From Bacillus atrophaeus (lineage in GTDB: Bacteria; Bacillota; Bacilli; Bacillales; Bacillaceae), in NCBI RefSeq assembly GCF_001584335.1, contig NZ_LSBB01000020.1, positions 372,001 through 436,000 on the forward strand: DNA of 64,000 nt, given 5' to 3'. Under the pieces are notes generated by a model. The model was not told the DNA's origin. It made no database searches and saw nothing but the letters and a program-made list of their open reading frames with translations. Made by a program: the position numbers and the translations under genes. Positions 54,998-64,000 of the stretch are shown one piece after another; positions within the stretch are counted from its first letter, which is position 1; each line of letters begins with the position of its first letter.

Positions 54998-55423
54998 ATG
55001 ACAAATACATTATTTACGGCATCGGTTTCTGCTGTCGGAGGAAGAGAAGGAAGAATCGTTTCATCTGATCGGGTTCTTGAGCTGGACGTGGCAATGCCGG
55101 GTACGCCAAGAGCAAAAAAAGTAGAAAAAGCGACAAACCCTGAACAGCTGTTTGCTGCGGGATATGCGGCATGTTTTGACAGCGCCCTTCAGCTTGTGGC
55201 CAGAAAAGAACGTCTTAAAATTGAAACAGAGGTCACAGCGAATGTCAGCCTTTTAAAAGACGAAGAAGATCAAGGGTTCAAGCTAGGCGTGACATTACAG
55301 GTGAAAGGCATGGGAATCGCTAAATCGGATCTAGAAACACTTGTTCAAAAAGCGCACGGAGTCTGCCCATATTCAAAAGCAACCTCCGGCAACATTGATG
55401 TCACTCTTATTGTGGCTGAATAA
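54998..55423 (+). CDS. ohrA: OhrA, organic hydroperoxide reductase
   Basis: 141 residues, OsmC/Ohr family. Peroxidatic Cys in AAGYAACFDSALQLVAR and resolving Cys in AHGVCPYSKATSGNIDVTL. Reduces organic peroxides with dihydrolipoyl thiols. Converges on ohrR across a shared terminator. Confidence 0.95.
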   Translation: MTNTLFTASVSAVGGREGRIVSSDRVLELDVAMPGTPRAKKVEKATNPEQLFAAGYAACFDSALQLVARKERLKIETEVTANVSLLKDEEDQGFKLGVTLQVKGMGIAKSDLETLVQKAHGVCPYSKATSGNIDVTLIVAE

Positions 55424-55429
55424 ATAAAT

Positions 55430-55462
55430 GAGGATGCCCTCCAAAAGAAGGCATCCTCATTT
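55430..55462. terminator. Bidirectional terminator between ohrA and ohrR
   Basis: GAGGATGCC/GGCATCCTC stem with T-rich sequence on the + side and the ohrR stop on the other. Confidence 0.9.
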
Positions 55463-55906
55463 TTCATTATGCAATGTTTCCAATAAATTGTAGAGAGATG
55501 TTTTTAACTGTCTTAATTCGTCCTCAGTTTGTCCTGTATGCCCAAGCATGGCGGCGGGAATATCTGCCGCTTCACCTTTCAGCGACTTCCCGGCCTCTGT
55601 CATTTTGATGGTCACCGACCGTTCATCTTCAAGAGATCGCTCTCTTACAATCAGTCCATTCTGTTCCATCCGCTTCAGCATAGGAGTCAAAGTACCGGAA
55701 TCCAAATACAGCAGCTCGCCCATTTTTTTCACATTCAGCTCTTCATGCTCCCATAATAAAAGCAGCGCTAAATATTGCGGGTATGTCACATTCAGCTTAT
55801 CCAGAAGAGGCTTGTACTGTTTTGTCATTTCCCGTGAGCTTGCGTAAAGCAAAAAACAAAGCTGATTTTCAAGTTTCATATGTTCAAATTCTTTTTTTGC
55901 CATCAT
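55457..55906 (-). CDS. ohrR: OhrR, one-cysteine peroxide-sensing MarR repressor
   Basis: 149 residues (or 148 from the second Met). MKLENQLCFLLYASSREMTK carries the single sensing Cys (residue 17 here, C15 in B. subtilis numbering); winged helix MGELLYLDSGTLTPMLKRME and wing RSLEDERSVTIKMTEAGK. Represses ohrA through the palindrome at 54959. Confidence 0.95.
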   Translation of the reverse strand: MMAKKEFEHMKLENQLCFLLYASSREMTKQYKPLLDKLNVTYPQYLALLLLWEHEELNVKKMGELLYLDSGTLTPMLKRMEQNGLIVRERSLEDERSVTIKMTEAGKSLKGEAADIPAAMLGHTGQTEDELRQLKTSLYNLLETLHNEK

Positions 55907-55993
55907 TCTTCACCAACTCTTTATAACGTTATTTTCTATTGTAGCTGAAATTGCGCTTTTTTCCTATTTTTGCACCGGATATGCGTTGTCGAG

Positions 55994-56017
55994 GTTTAAA
56001 AACGGACAAAAGGGAAA
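55994..56017 (+). promoter_or_regulatory. Sigma-B-type promoter of ohrB
   Basis: GTTTAA (55994-55999), 12-base spacer, GGGAAA (56012-56017; consensus GGGTAT, 4 of 6). ohrB is a known general-stress gene in B. subtilis, and no OhrR palindrome is present here. Confidence 0.7.
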
Positions 56018-56052
56018 TATAACAATAAAGAACAATGAGGAGGTATAACCAC

Positions 56053-56466
56053 ATGGGATCACTATTTACAGCAAAAGTAACCGCTAAAGGCGGAAGAGCA
56101 GGCCATATTAAATCAGATGACGGCGTACTCGATTTTAATATCGTAATGCCGAACGCAAAAAAAGACGGAGAAACAGGAACAAATCCTGAGCAGCTGTTTG
56201 CAGCGGGATATGCAGCATGCTTCGGCGGAGCCCTTGAGCATGTTGCCAAGGAACAAAAGATTGACATCGATTCAGAAGTGGAAGGCCAAGTCAGCCTCAT
56301 GAAAGATGAAAGTGACGGCGGCTTTAAAATCGGAGTGACACTTGTTGTCAGCACAAAAGGGCTTGACGAGGGAAAAGCCAAAGAACTTGTGGAAGCAGCC
56401 CATGATTTTTGTCCGTATTCGAAAGCGACAAGAGGAAATGTTGATGTCCAATTAAAATTAAAATAA
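56053..56466 (+). CDS. ohrB: OhrB, organic hydroperoxide resistance protein
   Basis: Start ATG 56053 after GAGGAGGTA; 137 residues. OsmC/Ohr with Cys in AAGYAACFGGALEHVAKEQ and AHDFCPYSKATRGNVDVQL. Paralogue of OhrA, with different control. Confidence 0.94.
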   Translation: MGSLFTAKVTAKGGRAGHIKSDDGVLDFNIVMPNAKKDGETGTNPEQLFAAGYAACFGGALEHVAKEQKIDIDSEVEGQVSLMKDESDGGFKIGVTLVVSTKGLDEGKAKELVEAAHDFCPYSKATRGNVDVQLKLK

Positions 56467-56478
56467 CAGCTTGATCCT

Positions 56479-56510
56479 AACATCCTGAGCCACTTTCTCA
56501 GGATGTTTTC
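56479..56510 (+). terminator. Terminator of ohrB
   Basis: ACATCCTGAG/CTCAGGATGT stem, TTTTC tail. Confidence 0.92.
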
Positions 56511-56611
56511 TTATGCAGAACACAATCAAAAGTAATGATCTCTGCTTCTAAAGAATATTATACGGTATAGACCCTTCCAGTATGGAACACCAAGAGAAAT
56601 GAGGGAGAAAT

Positions 56612-57160
56612 ATGTCTCTTCCAAACATACCTAATATTACCCCAGACATTTCACTCACCAGATGCGAAACCCTGAATCTCCTTCTTTCATCCGTTGCCAT
56701 GGAAGAAATAGGACTCTCCGCTATTTTACAGGCAGAAGCAGAAAAAATTCAAACCTGCCTGTCGGCTGAAAATCATCCTCCTTTTCATGAATTATTAGAG
56801 ATGAATAGAAGCGTAGAACGGCTTTTGCGCACCGTTATGAAATCCCAGCTGCTATTGCAAACGAAGCTGGAGGACATCATTTATCTGCAAGAATCTGAAA
56901 GTTGCATAGATCCTGAAGATCCCGGCGATCCTGAAGACCCTGATGATCCAGACGATCCAGACGATCCAGACGACCCTGAAGACCCTGAAGACCCAAACGA
57001 TCCATGTGAGCCGTATCATCCAGAGCCCCCTCACAGACATGATCCATGTGACGATTTATTTTACGGCCGCATTGATTGCTGTGAGTGTGAAGAATGTGAA
57101 GAATGCGAAGAATGTGAGGAATGCGATGACAAAAGTGATTCAATACAGGGCGAGAGGTGA
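56612..57160 (+). CDS. Asp-Pro/Cys-Glu repeat protein with collagen-protein-type N-domain
   Basis: 182 residues, ATG after GAGGGAG. Residues 1-~92: LPNITPDISLTRCETLNLLL and SSVAMEEIGLSAILQAEAEK, a helical domain nearly matching the N-terminus of the collagen-like protein at 58792-60603. Residues ~97-130: tandem DPE/DPD tripeptides (9-bp DNA repeats). Then His/Pro-rich PYHPEPPHRHDPCDD, and ~150-172 a run of CEE triplets (again 9-bp repeats). No signal peptide. Extremely acidic, with clustered Cys: metal binding or cross-linking is possible. No known full-length family recognised. Confidence 0.85.
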   Translation: MSLPNIPNITPDISLTRCETLNLLLSSVAMEEIGLSAILQAEAEKIQTCLSAENHPPFHELLEMNRSVERLLRTVMKSQLLLQTKLEDIIYLQESESCIDPEDPGDPEDPDDPDDPDDPDDPEDPEDPNDPCEPYHPEPPHRHDPCDDLFYGRIDCCECEECEECEECEECDDKSDSIQGER

Positions 57161-57165
57161 CCGGA

Positions 57166-57639
57166 GTGCCGCATCCAGACATGAAAAAAGCCCGCCATCA
57201 AACCGTCGAAGCACTTCATTGCCTCACCGTTGCCCTATTAAGGCTGTTAAGTACAACCGTCAATAAAAGAGTAAACACAAGTTTTAAAGAAGAGATTCGG
57301 CTGTTTTCTGCGTTATGTCAGTGGCAAAAAGAGACGGGCGGACGGCTGCTTTTGATGATCAGTAATGAAAGAGAAGATGTATGTTTATACAGGCAGCATG
57401 TGAAGAAAATGCGGTGCCTCATGAAACATACCAAGCATTTCATCACAGAATGCCCGCCATCCTTTAAACAGCATCCCGCCACAAAACACGCCATTTGGCA
57501 TATCAAAGAATGGCTGGAGGAAGAAAATAAACAGACGGCAGAACCCGCTATAAAGCAGAGCAGGCGCAACTATACTTTCAGTAAAGGAAAGCCCGCTCCC
57601 CCTTGGTTTAATCAACAACTTCTATACAGAAAAAGGTGA
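57166..57639 (+). CDS. Basic protein of unknown function in the surface-protein island
   Basis: About 157 residues from GTG 57166, 6 bases after GAGAGGTG; GTG 57157, overlapping the previous stop, is the alternative. Strongly basic helical protein (ALHCLTVALLRLLSTTVNKR; CLYRQHVKKMRCLMKHTKHF; SRRNYTFSKGKPAPPWFNQ), the opposite charge of its upstream neighbour. No membrane span or catalytic motif. It overlaps the glycosyltransferase frame, so the three genes form one operon. Not recognised. Confidence 0.75.
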   Translation: MPHPDMKKARHQTVEALHCLTVALLRLLSTTVNKRVNTSFKEEIRLFSALCQWQKETGGRLLLMISNEREDVCLYRQHVKKMRCLMKHTKHFITECPPSFKQHPATKHAIWHIKEWLEEENKQTAEPAIKQSRRNYTFSKGKPAPPWFNQQLLYRKR

Positions 57640-57644
57640 GACTG

Positions 57645-58772
57645 ATGAATGAAAAAACGGAACCCAAGCTGACATTGTGCATGATTGTGAAAAATGAAGA
57701 GCGGCATATATCCCGTTGTTTATCAAGTGTACAAGATATAGCCGACGAGATTGTGGTTGTCGATACGGGTTCAGAAGATCAAACCGTTCAAATTTGCAAA
57801 AGCTTCAATGCACAGGTGTACACCCATGAATGGAAAAATGATTTTGCAAAGGCGAGAAATGCCGGGCTGCAGCACGCTAAAGGAGACTGGATTTTGTTTT
57901 TAGACGCAGATGAGGAACTTGATCAAGAGACAGGAAGCATATTGCCTTCGCTATTACATGATGACCTTCCTTCTCTCGGACTTTTAAAAATCATTAGCTA
58001 TACAGGAAAGCAATGGGACGAAAATGAAGCGTTCGAAAGCATGCAGACAAGGCTGTTTCGCAATCATCAGGGCATTTCTTTTAAAGGGAAAATTCATGAA
58101 ACATTAGATCTAGAAGAAGGGGGAGATAACACTGCTTATTTTTCTCTTCCATGTACCATTCATCATTACGGCTATTTAGACCAAGAAGAGAAATGGAAAC
58201 AAAAGCATAAGCGAAATATAAGCATCTTAAATGAAGAGTTTTCTCAAAAAACATCTGACCCATGGCTTGTCTATCATTTGGCAAGTGAATGCTACAGAGT
58301 GAAAGAATACGAAAAAGCGCTGCATCTTGTGAATGGATCAATTTTTCAATTTTTAAGCGAGCAGCGGATGCCGCCATCCCTTCTCTACTTTTTAAAATAT
58401 AGCATATTGCTGGAACTGAAACGGTACGAAGAAGCGGAGCAAGGCATTGATAAAGCCCTTCAGCTCTATCCTGACTATGTCAACCTGCATTTCTGTAAAG
58501 GGGTTATTTTATATCATTTAAACAAATACAGGGCGGCGATTAAAGCGTTTGAGATAAGCACACAAACAGAAAGCAAACATATTGAGCACATCATATTAAA
58601 AGGAGCTTCTGATTTTAGGGCATTTTATTACATGGGGGCTTGCCATGCTGAATTAAATCATGATATGACGGCAATCGCCTATTTAAAAAAGGCTGTCAAA
58701 ATCAATCCCCGGTTTAAAGATGCCCAAACGCTCCTCTCCCAATTAAAAAAGGATCAGCGCACAAAAGCCTGA
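57645..58772 (+). CDS. GT2-TPR glycosyltransferase (SunS-like layout)
   Basis: ATG 57645, 5 bases after AAAAGGTGAG; 375 residues. N-terminal GT2 domain: LTLCMIVKNEERHISRCLSS, EIVVVDTGSEDQTVQI, FAKARNAGLQHAKGDWILFL and DADEELDQET (DxD). From ~225 to the end, TPR repeats (for example LVYHLASECYRVKEYEKALH, FYYMGACHAELNHDMTAIAY). This arrangement is found in protein glycosyltransferases, including the Cys S-glycosyltransferase SunS and enzymes next to collagen-like spore proteins. Target probably one of the island's own proteins. Confidence 0.88.
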   Translation: MNEKTEPKLTLCMIVKNEERHISRCLSSVQDIADEIVVVDTGSEDQTVQICKSFNAQVYTHEWKNDFAKARNAGLQHAKGDWILFLDADEELDQETGSILPSLLHDDLPSLGLLKIISYTGKQWDENEAFESMQTRLFRNHQGISFKGKIHETLDLEEGGDNTAYFSLPCTIHHYGYLDQEEKWKQKHKRNISILNEEFSQKTSDPWLVYHLASECYRVKEYEKALHLVNGSIFQFLSEQRMPPSLLYFLKYSILLELKRYEEAEQGIDKALQLYPDYVNLHFCKGVILYHLNKYRAAIKAFEISTQTESKHIEHIILKGASDFRAFYYMGACHAELNHDMTAIAYLKKAVKINPRFKDAQTLLSQLKKDQRTKA

Positions 58773-58781
58773 TCCTTTTTT
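58747..58781. terminator. Shared bidirectional terminator
   Basis: AAAAGGATCAG/CTGATCCTTTT stem with T runs on both sides; overlaps the 3' end of the glycosyltransferase gene and precedes the stop of the convergent collagen-like gene. Confidence 0.9.
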
Positions 58782-58791
58782 TCTTTTTCAT

Positions 58792-60615
<1,824 letters not shown>

Positions 60616-60748
60616 TTATAAAAGTGGGTGAAGTCTTTTAAGCCGCGGTTCAATGAAATTTTGTCCCTGTTATTTGCGTGAACGCACTGCTATACATGTA
60701 TATTCATCGAATATGTCCATGTTTCAGGTCTGCATCTTTATTTATAAA

Positions 60749-60778
60749 ACGCCTGCTTGTAACAGCAGGCGTTTAATG
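60749..60778 (-). terminator. Terminator of guaD
   Basis: AAACGCCTGCT/AGCAGGCGTTT perfect 11-bp stem; on the minus strand followed by TATAAATAAAG, T4 in the arm. Confidence 0.88.
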
Positions 60779-60785
60779 GATGGTA

Positions 60786-61256
60786 TCAGTATTCTTTTTT
60801 ATCGGCAAAAGCCTGCCAAGCCTGAAAAGGAGATAAGTGTTCTGAAAGATGCACTTGACGGAATGGTATGACCCTTTCCGAAAGCGGCTTTTCAATTTCA
60901 TCATATATAAATGAATCATCAAATCCGGCATTTGCTGCATCAGTATGCTCAGAAGCATAATAAACCGCCTTTGGCCTAGCCCAATAAATAGCGCCCAAAC
61001 ACATCGGACAAGGCTCACAGCTTGTATAGAGAATACAATCATCGAGCTGATAAGACCCAAGCGCTTCACATGCGTTTCTGATCGCCGTTACTTCCGCATG
61101 GGCTGTCGGATCGTTGCTTGTTGTCACATTATTTTGCCCCTCTGCAATAATCTTTCCGTCCTTTACTATAACTGCTCCGAAAGGACCGCCGATCCCGGCA
61201 TTCACCCCTTCAGCAGCCAGCTCGACAGCACGCTGCAAGAACTCATTATGATTCAT
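60786..61256 (-). CDS. guaD: GuaD, guanine deaminase
   Basis: Start ATG 61256 behind GGAGGGG; 156 residues. Cytidine-deaminase fold: zinc and proton-shuttle site TAHAEVTAIRNACEALG and LYTSCEPCPMCLGAIYWARP. Converts guanine to xanthine and ammonia. B. subtilis GuaD has this length. Confidence 0.95.
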   Translation of the reverse strand: MNHNEFLQRAVELAAEGVNAGIGGPFGAVIVKDGKIIAEGQNNVTTSNDPTAHAEVTAIRNACEALGSYQLDDCILYTSCEPCPMCLGAIYWARPKAVYYASEHTDAANAGFDDSFIYDEIEKPLSERVIPFRQVHLSEHLSPFQAWQAFADKKEY

Positions 61257-61389
61257 CCAAAAACCCCTCCAGTCGATCGAATAATATAAGTATAGCCGAA
61301 ATGAAATTGAAAGAACATTCTCGAAAAAGGCAAAAAGACACAATCATTTTAGAAAATTTATTACAATAAGAAACAGGAGGAGGGAGAAG

Positions 61390-62016
61390 GTGTTATCTTT
61401 GTATATCGTCAGACACGGCCAGACGGAATGGAATACGGAGCACAGAATGCAGGGCTGGCAGGACTCTGATTTAACAGAAGAGGGATTAAGGCGTGCCCGA
61501 GCCCTTGGAGAACGGCTGAAACATACAGACTTTCAAAAGGTTTACATAAGCTCAAGCAAACGAACAGAAGACACAGCGAAAGCCATATTAGGCAATCGCC
61601 AGGTACCGCTCGAAAAGGAAGATCTATTTAGAGAAATGTCGCTTGGAACATGGGAAGGAAAAAAGCAAGAAGACATTGAAAAAGAAGAACCTGAACGCTT
61701 GCACGCTTATTTTCATCAGCCGACAGCATATCAGCCTGCAGACGGGGAAAGCTTTGAGGAGCTTGAACAAAGGGTTAAACGTGCTCTCCTAATGCTGACA
61801 GACCGTCACCAGTCAGGCAATGTCCTGCTGGTGACCCACTCTGTCTTTATTTTAATGCTGCTGAATATTGTGAAGAAGCGGGGAATCTCAGAGGTGTGGA
61901 ATTCCTCTTACATACATGATACGTCATTGACACTATTAACAATTGATGCGGATGGAACGATAACTATTAAAAAAGAGGGGGACGGGGAGCATCGGGAAAG
62001 TACTGTCTCTTTATAG
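61390..62016 (+). CDS. Histidine phosphatase family protein
   Basis: 208 residues, GTG start behind AGGAGGAGGGAG. LYIVRHGQTEWNTEHRMQGW (phospho-His in RHG), EMSLGTWEGKKQEDIEKEEP and second His in VLLVTHSVFILMLLN. Phosphoglycerate-mutase-like (PhoE/YhfR type) but a phosphatase by sequence; substrate unknown. I know no equivalent between guaD and metE in B. subtilis 168. Confidence 0.9.
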   Translation: MLSLYIVRHGQTEWNTEHRMQGWQDSDLTEEGLRRARALGERLKHTDFQKVYISSSKRTEDTAKAILGNRQVPLEKEDLFREMSLGTWEGKKQEDIEKEEPERLHAYFHQPTAYQPADGESFEELEQRVKRALLMLTDRHQSGNVLLVTHSVFILMLLNIVKKRGISEVWNSSYIHDTSLTLLTIDADGTITIKKEGDGEHRESTVSL

Positions 62017-62054
62017 AAAACAGTATGTCGACAAACCCCCGCATTTCGAATAGA

Positions 62055-62117
62055 AAGGAGGATCAACGGCTAAAGCACGGGGCTCTGCCCGAACGCCGTT
62101 GTCATCACCTCCTGTGA
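62055..62117. other. Unassigned nested-stem structure
   Basis: GGAGG (62059) pairs with CCTCC (62110-62114), AACGGC with GCCGTT, and CGGG with CCCG inside: a three-tier hairpin with internal loops containing TAAAGCA and GAAC. Lies between convergent genes. Matches no riboswitch class I can name. Confidence 0.45.
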
Positions 62118-62150
62118 AAGCCCGGTCGATCAATCACGCTGAAAGGCGGA

Positions 62151-62189
62151 CAAAAGCCAGATCATGATAAATGACCTGGCTTTTGTCAA
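62151..62189. terminator. Terminator between the phosphatase gene and metE
   Basis: GACAAAAGCCAG/CTGGCTTTTGTC perfect 12-bp inverted repeat, T-rich arm in both directions. Probably ends metE on the minus strand and the forward transcript. Confidence 0.82.
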
Positions 62190-62215
62190 TAGTGTATGGT
62201 TTCTGGCAAATATCT

Positions 62216-64000
62216 TTATACGAGCTGACTTTGCTTCGCTCTCGCTTGTTTGGCCGCTTCGACCATATTTTTTAGTGCTGCGATGGTTTCTTCCTGATGT
62301 CTTGTTTTCAATCCGCAGTCAGGGTTAACCCAGAAACGGTCTGTCGGGCAGACAGTGAGCGCTTCGTCGATGATTTTGTAAATTTCTTCAGTCGGCGGTA
62401 CACGCGGACTGTGAATGTCATATACGCCCAGCCCGAGTCCTTTCAGGTAAGGGTGGTCTTTCAAGTAGTCTAAGAATCCGCCATGGCTTCGGCTGTGCTC
62501 AATTGTGATGACGTCCGCATCAAGGTCATTAATCGTGTCCACAATATCTTCAAAGTTGCTGTAACACATATGCGTATGAATTTGTGTATCATTTTTCACG
62601 GCAGACGTTGTTAGCCTGAATGCCTCGGCAGCCCACGTCAAGTATTCTTCCCAATCGTTTTCTTTTAATGGAAGGCCTTCGCGCAGAGCAGGCTCATCTA
62701 CTTGAATAATTTGAATGCCGGCATCCTCCAAAGCTTTTACCTCTTTACGAAGCGCCAGACCGATTTGGAAGGCGATTTCTTTTCTTGAAATATCGTTCCG
62801 AGGGAATGACCAGTTTAAAATCGTAACAGGGCCTGTCAGCATTCCTTTGACTTGCTTGGATGTTAACAATTGGGCGTAAACTGTGTCTTTCACCGTCATC
62901 GGTTCGATAAATTCAACATCCCCGTAAATAACTGGCGGACGTACGCAGCGTGAGCCATATGATTGTACCCAGGCGTATTTTGTAAAGGCGAAGCCCGCAA
63001 GCTTTTCACCGAAGTATTCGACCATATCAGTCCGCTCAAACTCCCCGTGAACAAGGACATCGAGATCCAGTTCTTCCTGAATGTCAATCCATCTTTTTGT
63101 CTCAGCGTTGATGAATTCCTGATATTGCTCATCAGACCATTCGCTTTTACGCCATTTTTGGCGTGCGTTCCGGACTTCAGCAGACTGAGGGAAGCTTCCG
63201 ATCGTTGTTGTCGGGAGAAGCGGCAGACCCAATGATTCGTTTTGTATTTTCAAGCGTTCCTCAAATGGGATCGGACGCTTGAAGTCTTTTTCAGTTAATT
63301 GATTAAGCTCTTCCTTTTGCTCAGAATTTGCGCCTGTCGCAAACTGTTTCAATGCCTGCAGATCAGCTTTAGCCTGTTGAATGTCTGCGCTGATGGCTGC
63401 TTTTCCTGACAGCAGGCCTTCCTTCAATGCAAAAAGCTCAGCTAACTTTTCTTTCGCGTAAGACAGACCGTTCAGCAAATCTTTTTCCAAGTGTTCGTCG
63501 GGGTGTTTCGCAACGGGAACATGAAGCAGGCTGTTAGAAGGCTGAATCCACAGCTCATCAATATCCGTGCTGCTGAGAAGGGCGAGGATCGCGTCCAGCC
63601 GTTCGTCAAGGTCAGTTTTCCAGATGTTACGTCCGTCAATCACGCCTGCTGCAAGCACTTTATCTTTCGGGAAGCCGTGCGCTTTCAGCTGTTCAAGGTT
63701 TCGGCCTTTATCATGTACAAAATCAAGCCCGATTCCTTGGACTGGATAGGAAATCAATTCTTCATAAGCATCAACCGAATCAAAATAAGTTTGCAGAAGC
63801 ACGTTAAGGCCGGAAAGCTCGTTTGCGATGGCTTGATATAGCTCTTTCGCTGCTGAAACATCTTCAGAAGAAGCTGTCACAAGCGCAGGCTCATCAATTT
63901 GAACCCATTGTACGCCTTCTTGTTCAAGTTCTTTTAAAAGCTGGACATAAAGCGGAACAAGGCGCTTTTGAATCTCTTTTGCTTCTGATTGCTCGTAGCC
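62216..64000 (-). CDS. metE: MetE, cobalamin-independent methionine synthase (5' end outside window)
   Basis: The reverse frame is open to base 64000; 594 residues are visible, lacking ~170 at the N-terminus. The zinc site is present: [13 protein letters not shown] (His, Cys), VITIEHSRS (Glu region) and NPDCGLKTR (Cys). Linker and C-terminal barrel: [40 protein letters not shown]. Transfers methyl from methyl-THF-Glu3 to homocysteine. An S-box leader would be expected upstream, outside this window. Confidence 0.96.
   Translation of the reverse strand, partial: GYEQSEAKEIQKRLVPLYVQLLKELEQEGVQWVQIDEPALVTASSEDVSAAKELYQAIANELSGLNVLLQTYFDSVDAYEELISYPVQGIGLDFVHDKGRNLEQLKAHGFPKDKVLAAGVIDGRNIWKTDLDERLDAILALLSSTDIDELWIQPSNSLLHVPVAKHPDEHLEKDLLNGLSYAKEKLAELFALKEGLLSGKAAISADIQQAKADLQALKQFATGANSEQKEELNQLTEKDFKRPIPFEERLKIQNESLGLPLLPTTTIGSFPQSAEVRNARQKWRKSEWSDEQYQEFINAETKRWIDIQEELDLDVLVHGEFERTDMVEYFGEKLAGFAFTKYAWVQSYGSRCVRPPVIYGDVEFIEPMTVKDTVYAQLLTSKQVKGMLTGPVTILNWSFPRNDISRKEIAFQIGLALRKEVKALEDAGIQIIQVDEPALREGLPLKENDWEEYLTWAAEAFRLTTSAVKNDTQIHTHMCYSNFEDIVDTINDLDADVITIEHSRSHGGFLDYLKDHPYLKGLGLGVYDIHSPRVPPTEEIYKIIDEALTVCPTDRFWVNPDCGLKTRHQEETIAALKNMVEAAKQARAKQSQLV

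Noticed and set aside
56520..56611. Sporulation (sigma-K/sigma-E) promoter before the repeat-protein gene
   Set aside because: TATACGGTA partly fits a sigma-K -10, but no matching -35 is found at the right distance, so no promoter is claimed.

Overview
The window is chromosomal DNA of a Bacillus subtilis-group organism. It is most likely from the B. amyloliquefaciens/velezensis side of the group rather than B. subtilis itself. Gene order from the PBSX late genes through spoIIS, pit, steT, mhqA, ykcB-ykcC, htrA, proG, dpp, ykf, ykg, ykh, ykk, purU, proBA, ohr and guaD to metE follows the B. subtilis chromosome, but several insertions are not part of the B. subtilis 168 layout as I know it. Identifications come from reading translations, motifs and synteny; no database search was run.

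Layout. 1-21158: the late operon of a PBSX-type contractile-tailed defective prophage, in order portal (partial), prohead protease, capsid, connectors, sheath, tube, tail chaperones with a canonical -1 frameshift site, a 1501-residue tape measure, baseplate, tail fibre, XepA, holin pair and amidase. A small moron-like cassette (promoter, frameshifted VOC gene, terminator) sits between xkdR and xkdS. 21234-22370: SpoIIS toxin-antitoxin module with a candidate third small gene. 22479-25713: phosphate transport (pit, ykaA) and the steT exchanger. 26090-27083: mhqA behind a perfect palindromic operator. 27364-30480: a membrane glycosyltransferase pair. 30524-32007: a decayed, AT-rich accessory patch with an orphan secreted protein. 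32008-34380: htrA and proG, divergent. 34446-43969: D-aminopeptidase/dipeptide ABC transporter (dppA-E) followed by ykfA-D, together a route for recovering murein peptides, headed by a good sigma-A promoter and a CodY-like site. 44041-49185: pgl, ykgA, ykhA, ykjA, a PadR/HAAS pair with two operator palindromes, and a DCC thiol protein. 49264-51181: ykkA, ykkB and the guanidine-I riboswitch with its ykkCD exporter. 51253-54877: purU, then proBA behind a T-box leader. 54936-56466: ohrA/ohrR/ohrB peroxide module.

56612-60603 is an accessory island. Three tightly packed forward genes encode an Asp-Pro/Cys-Glu repeat protein, a basic protein of unknown function and a GT2-TPR glycosyltransferase. 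They converge on a collagen-like surface protein that shares its N-terminal domain with the repeat protein. This is the best candidate in the window for an undescribed system: a spore- or cell-surface glycoprotein assembly unit. 60786-64000: guaD, a histidine phosphatase, an unassigned structured element, and metE (cut by the window end).
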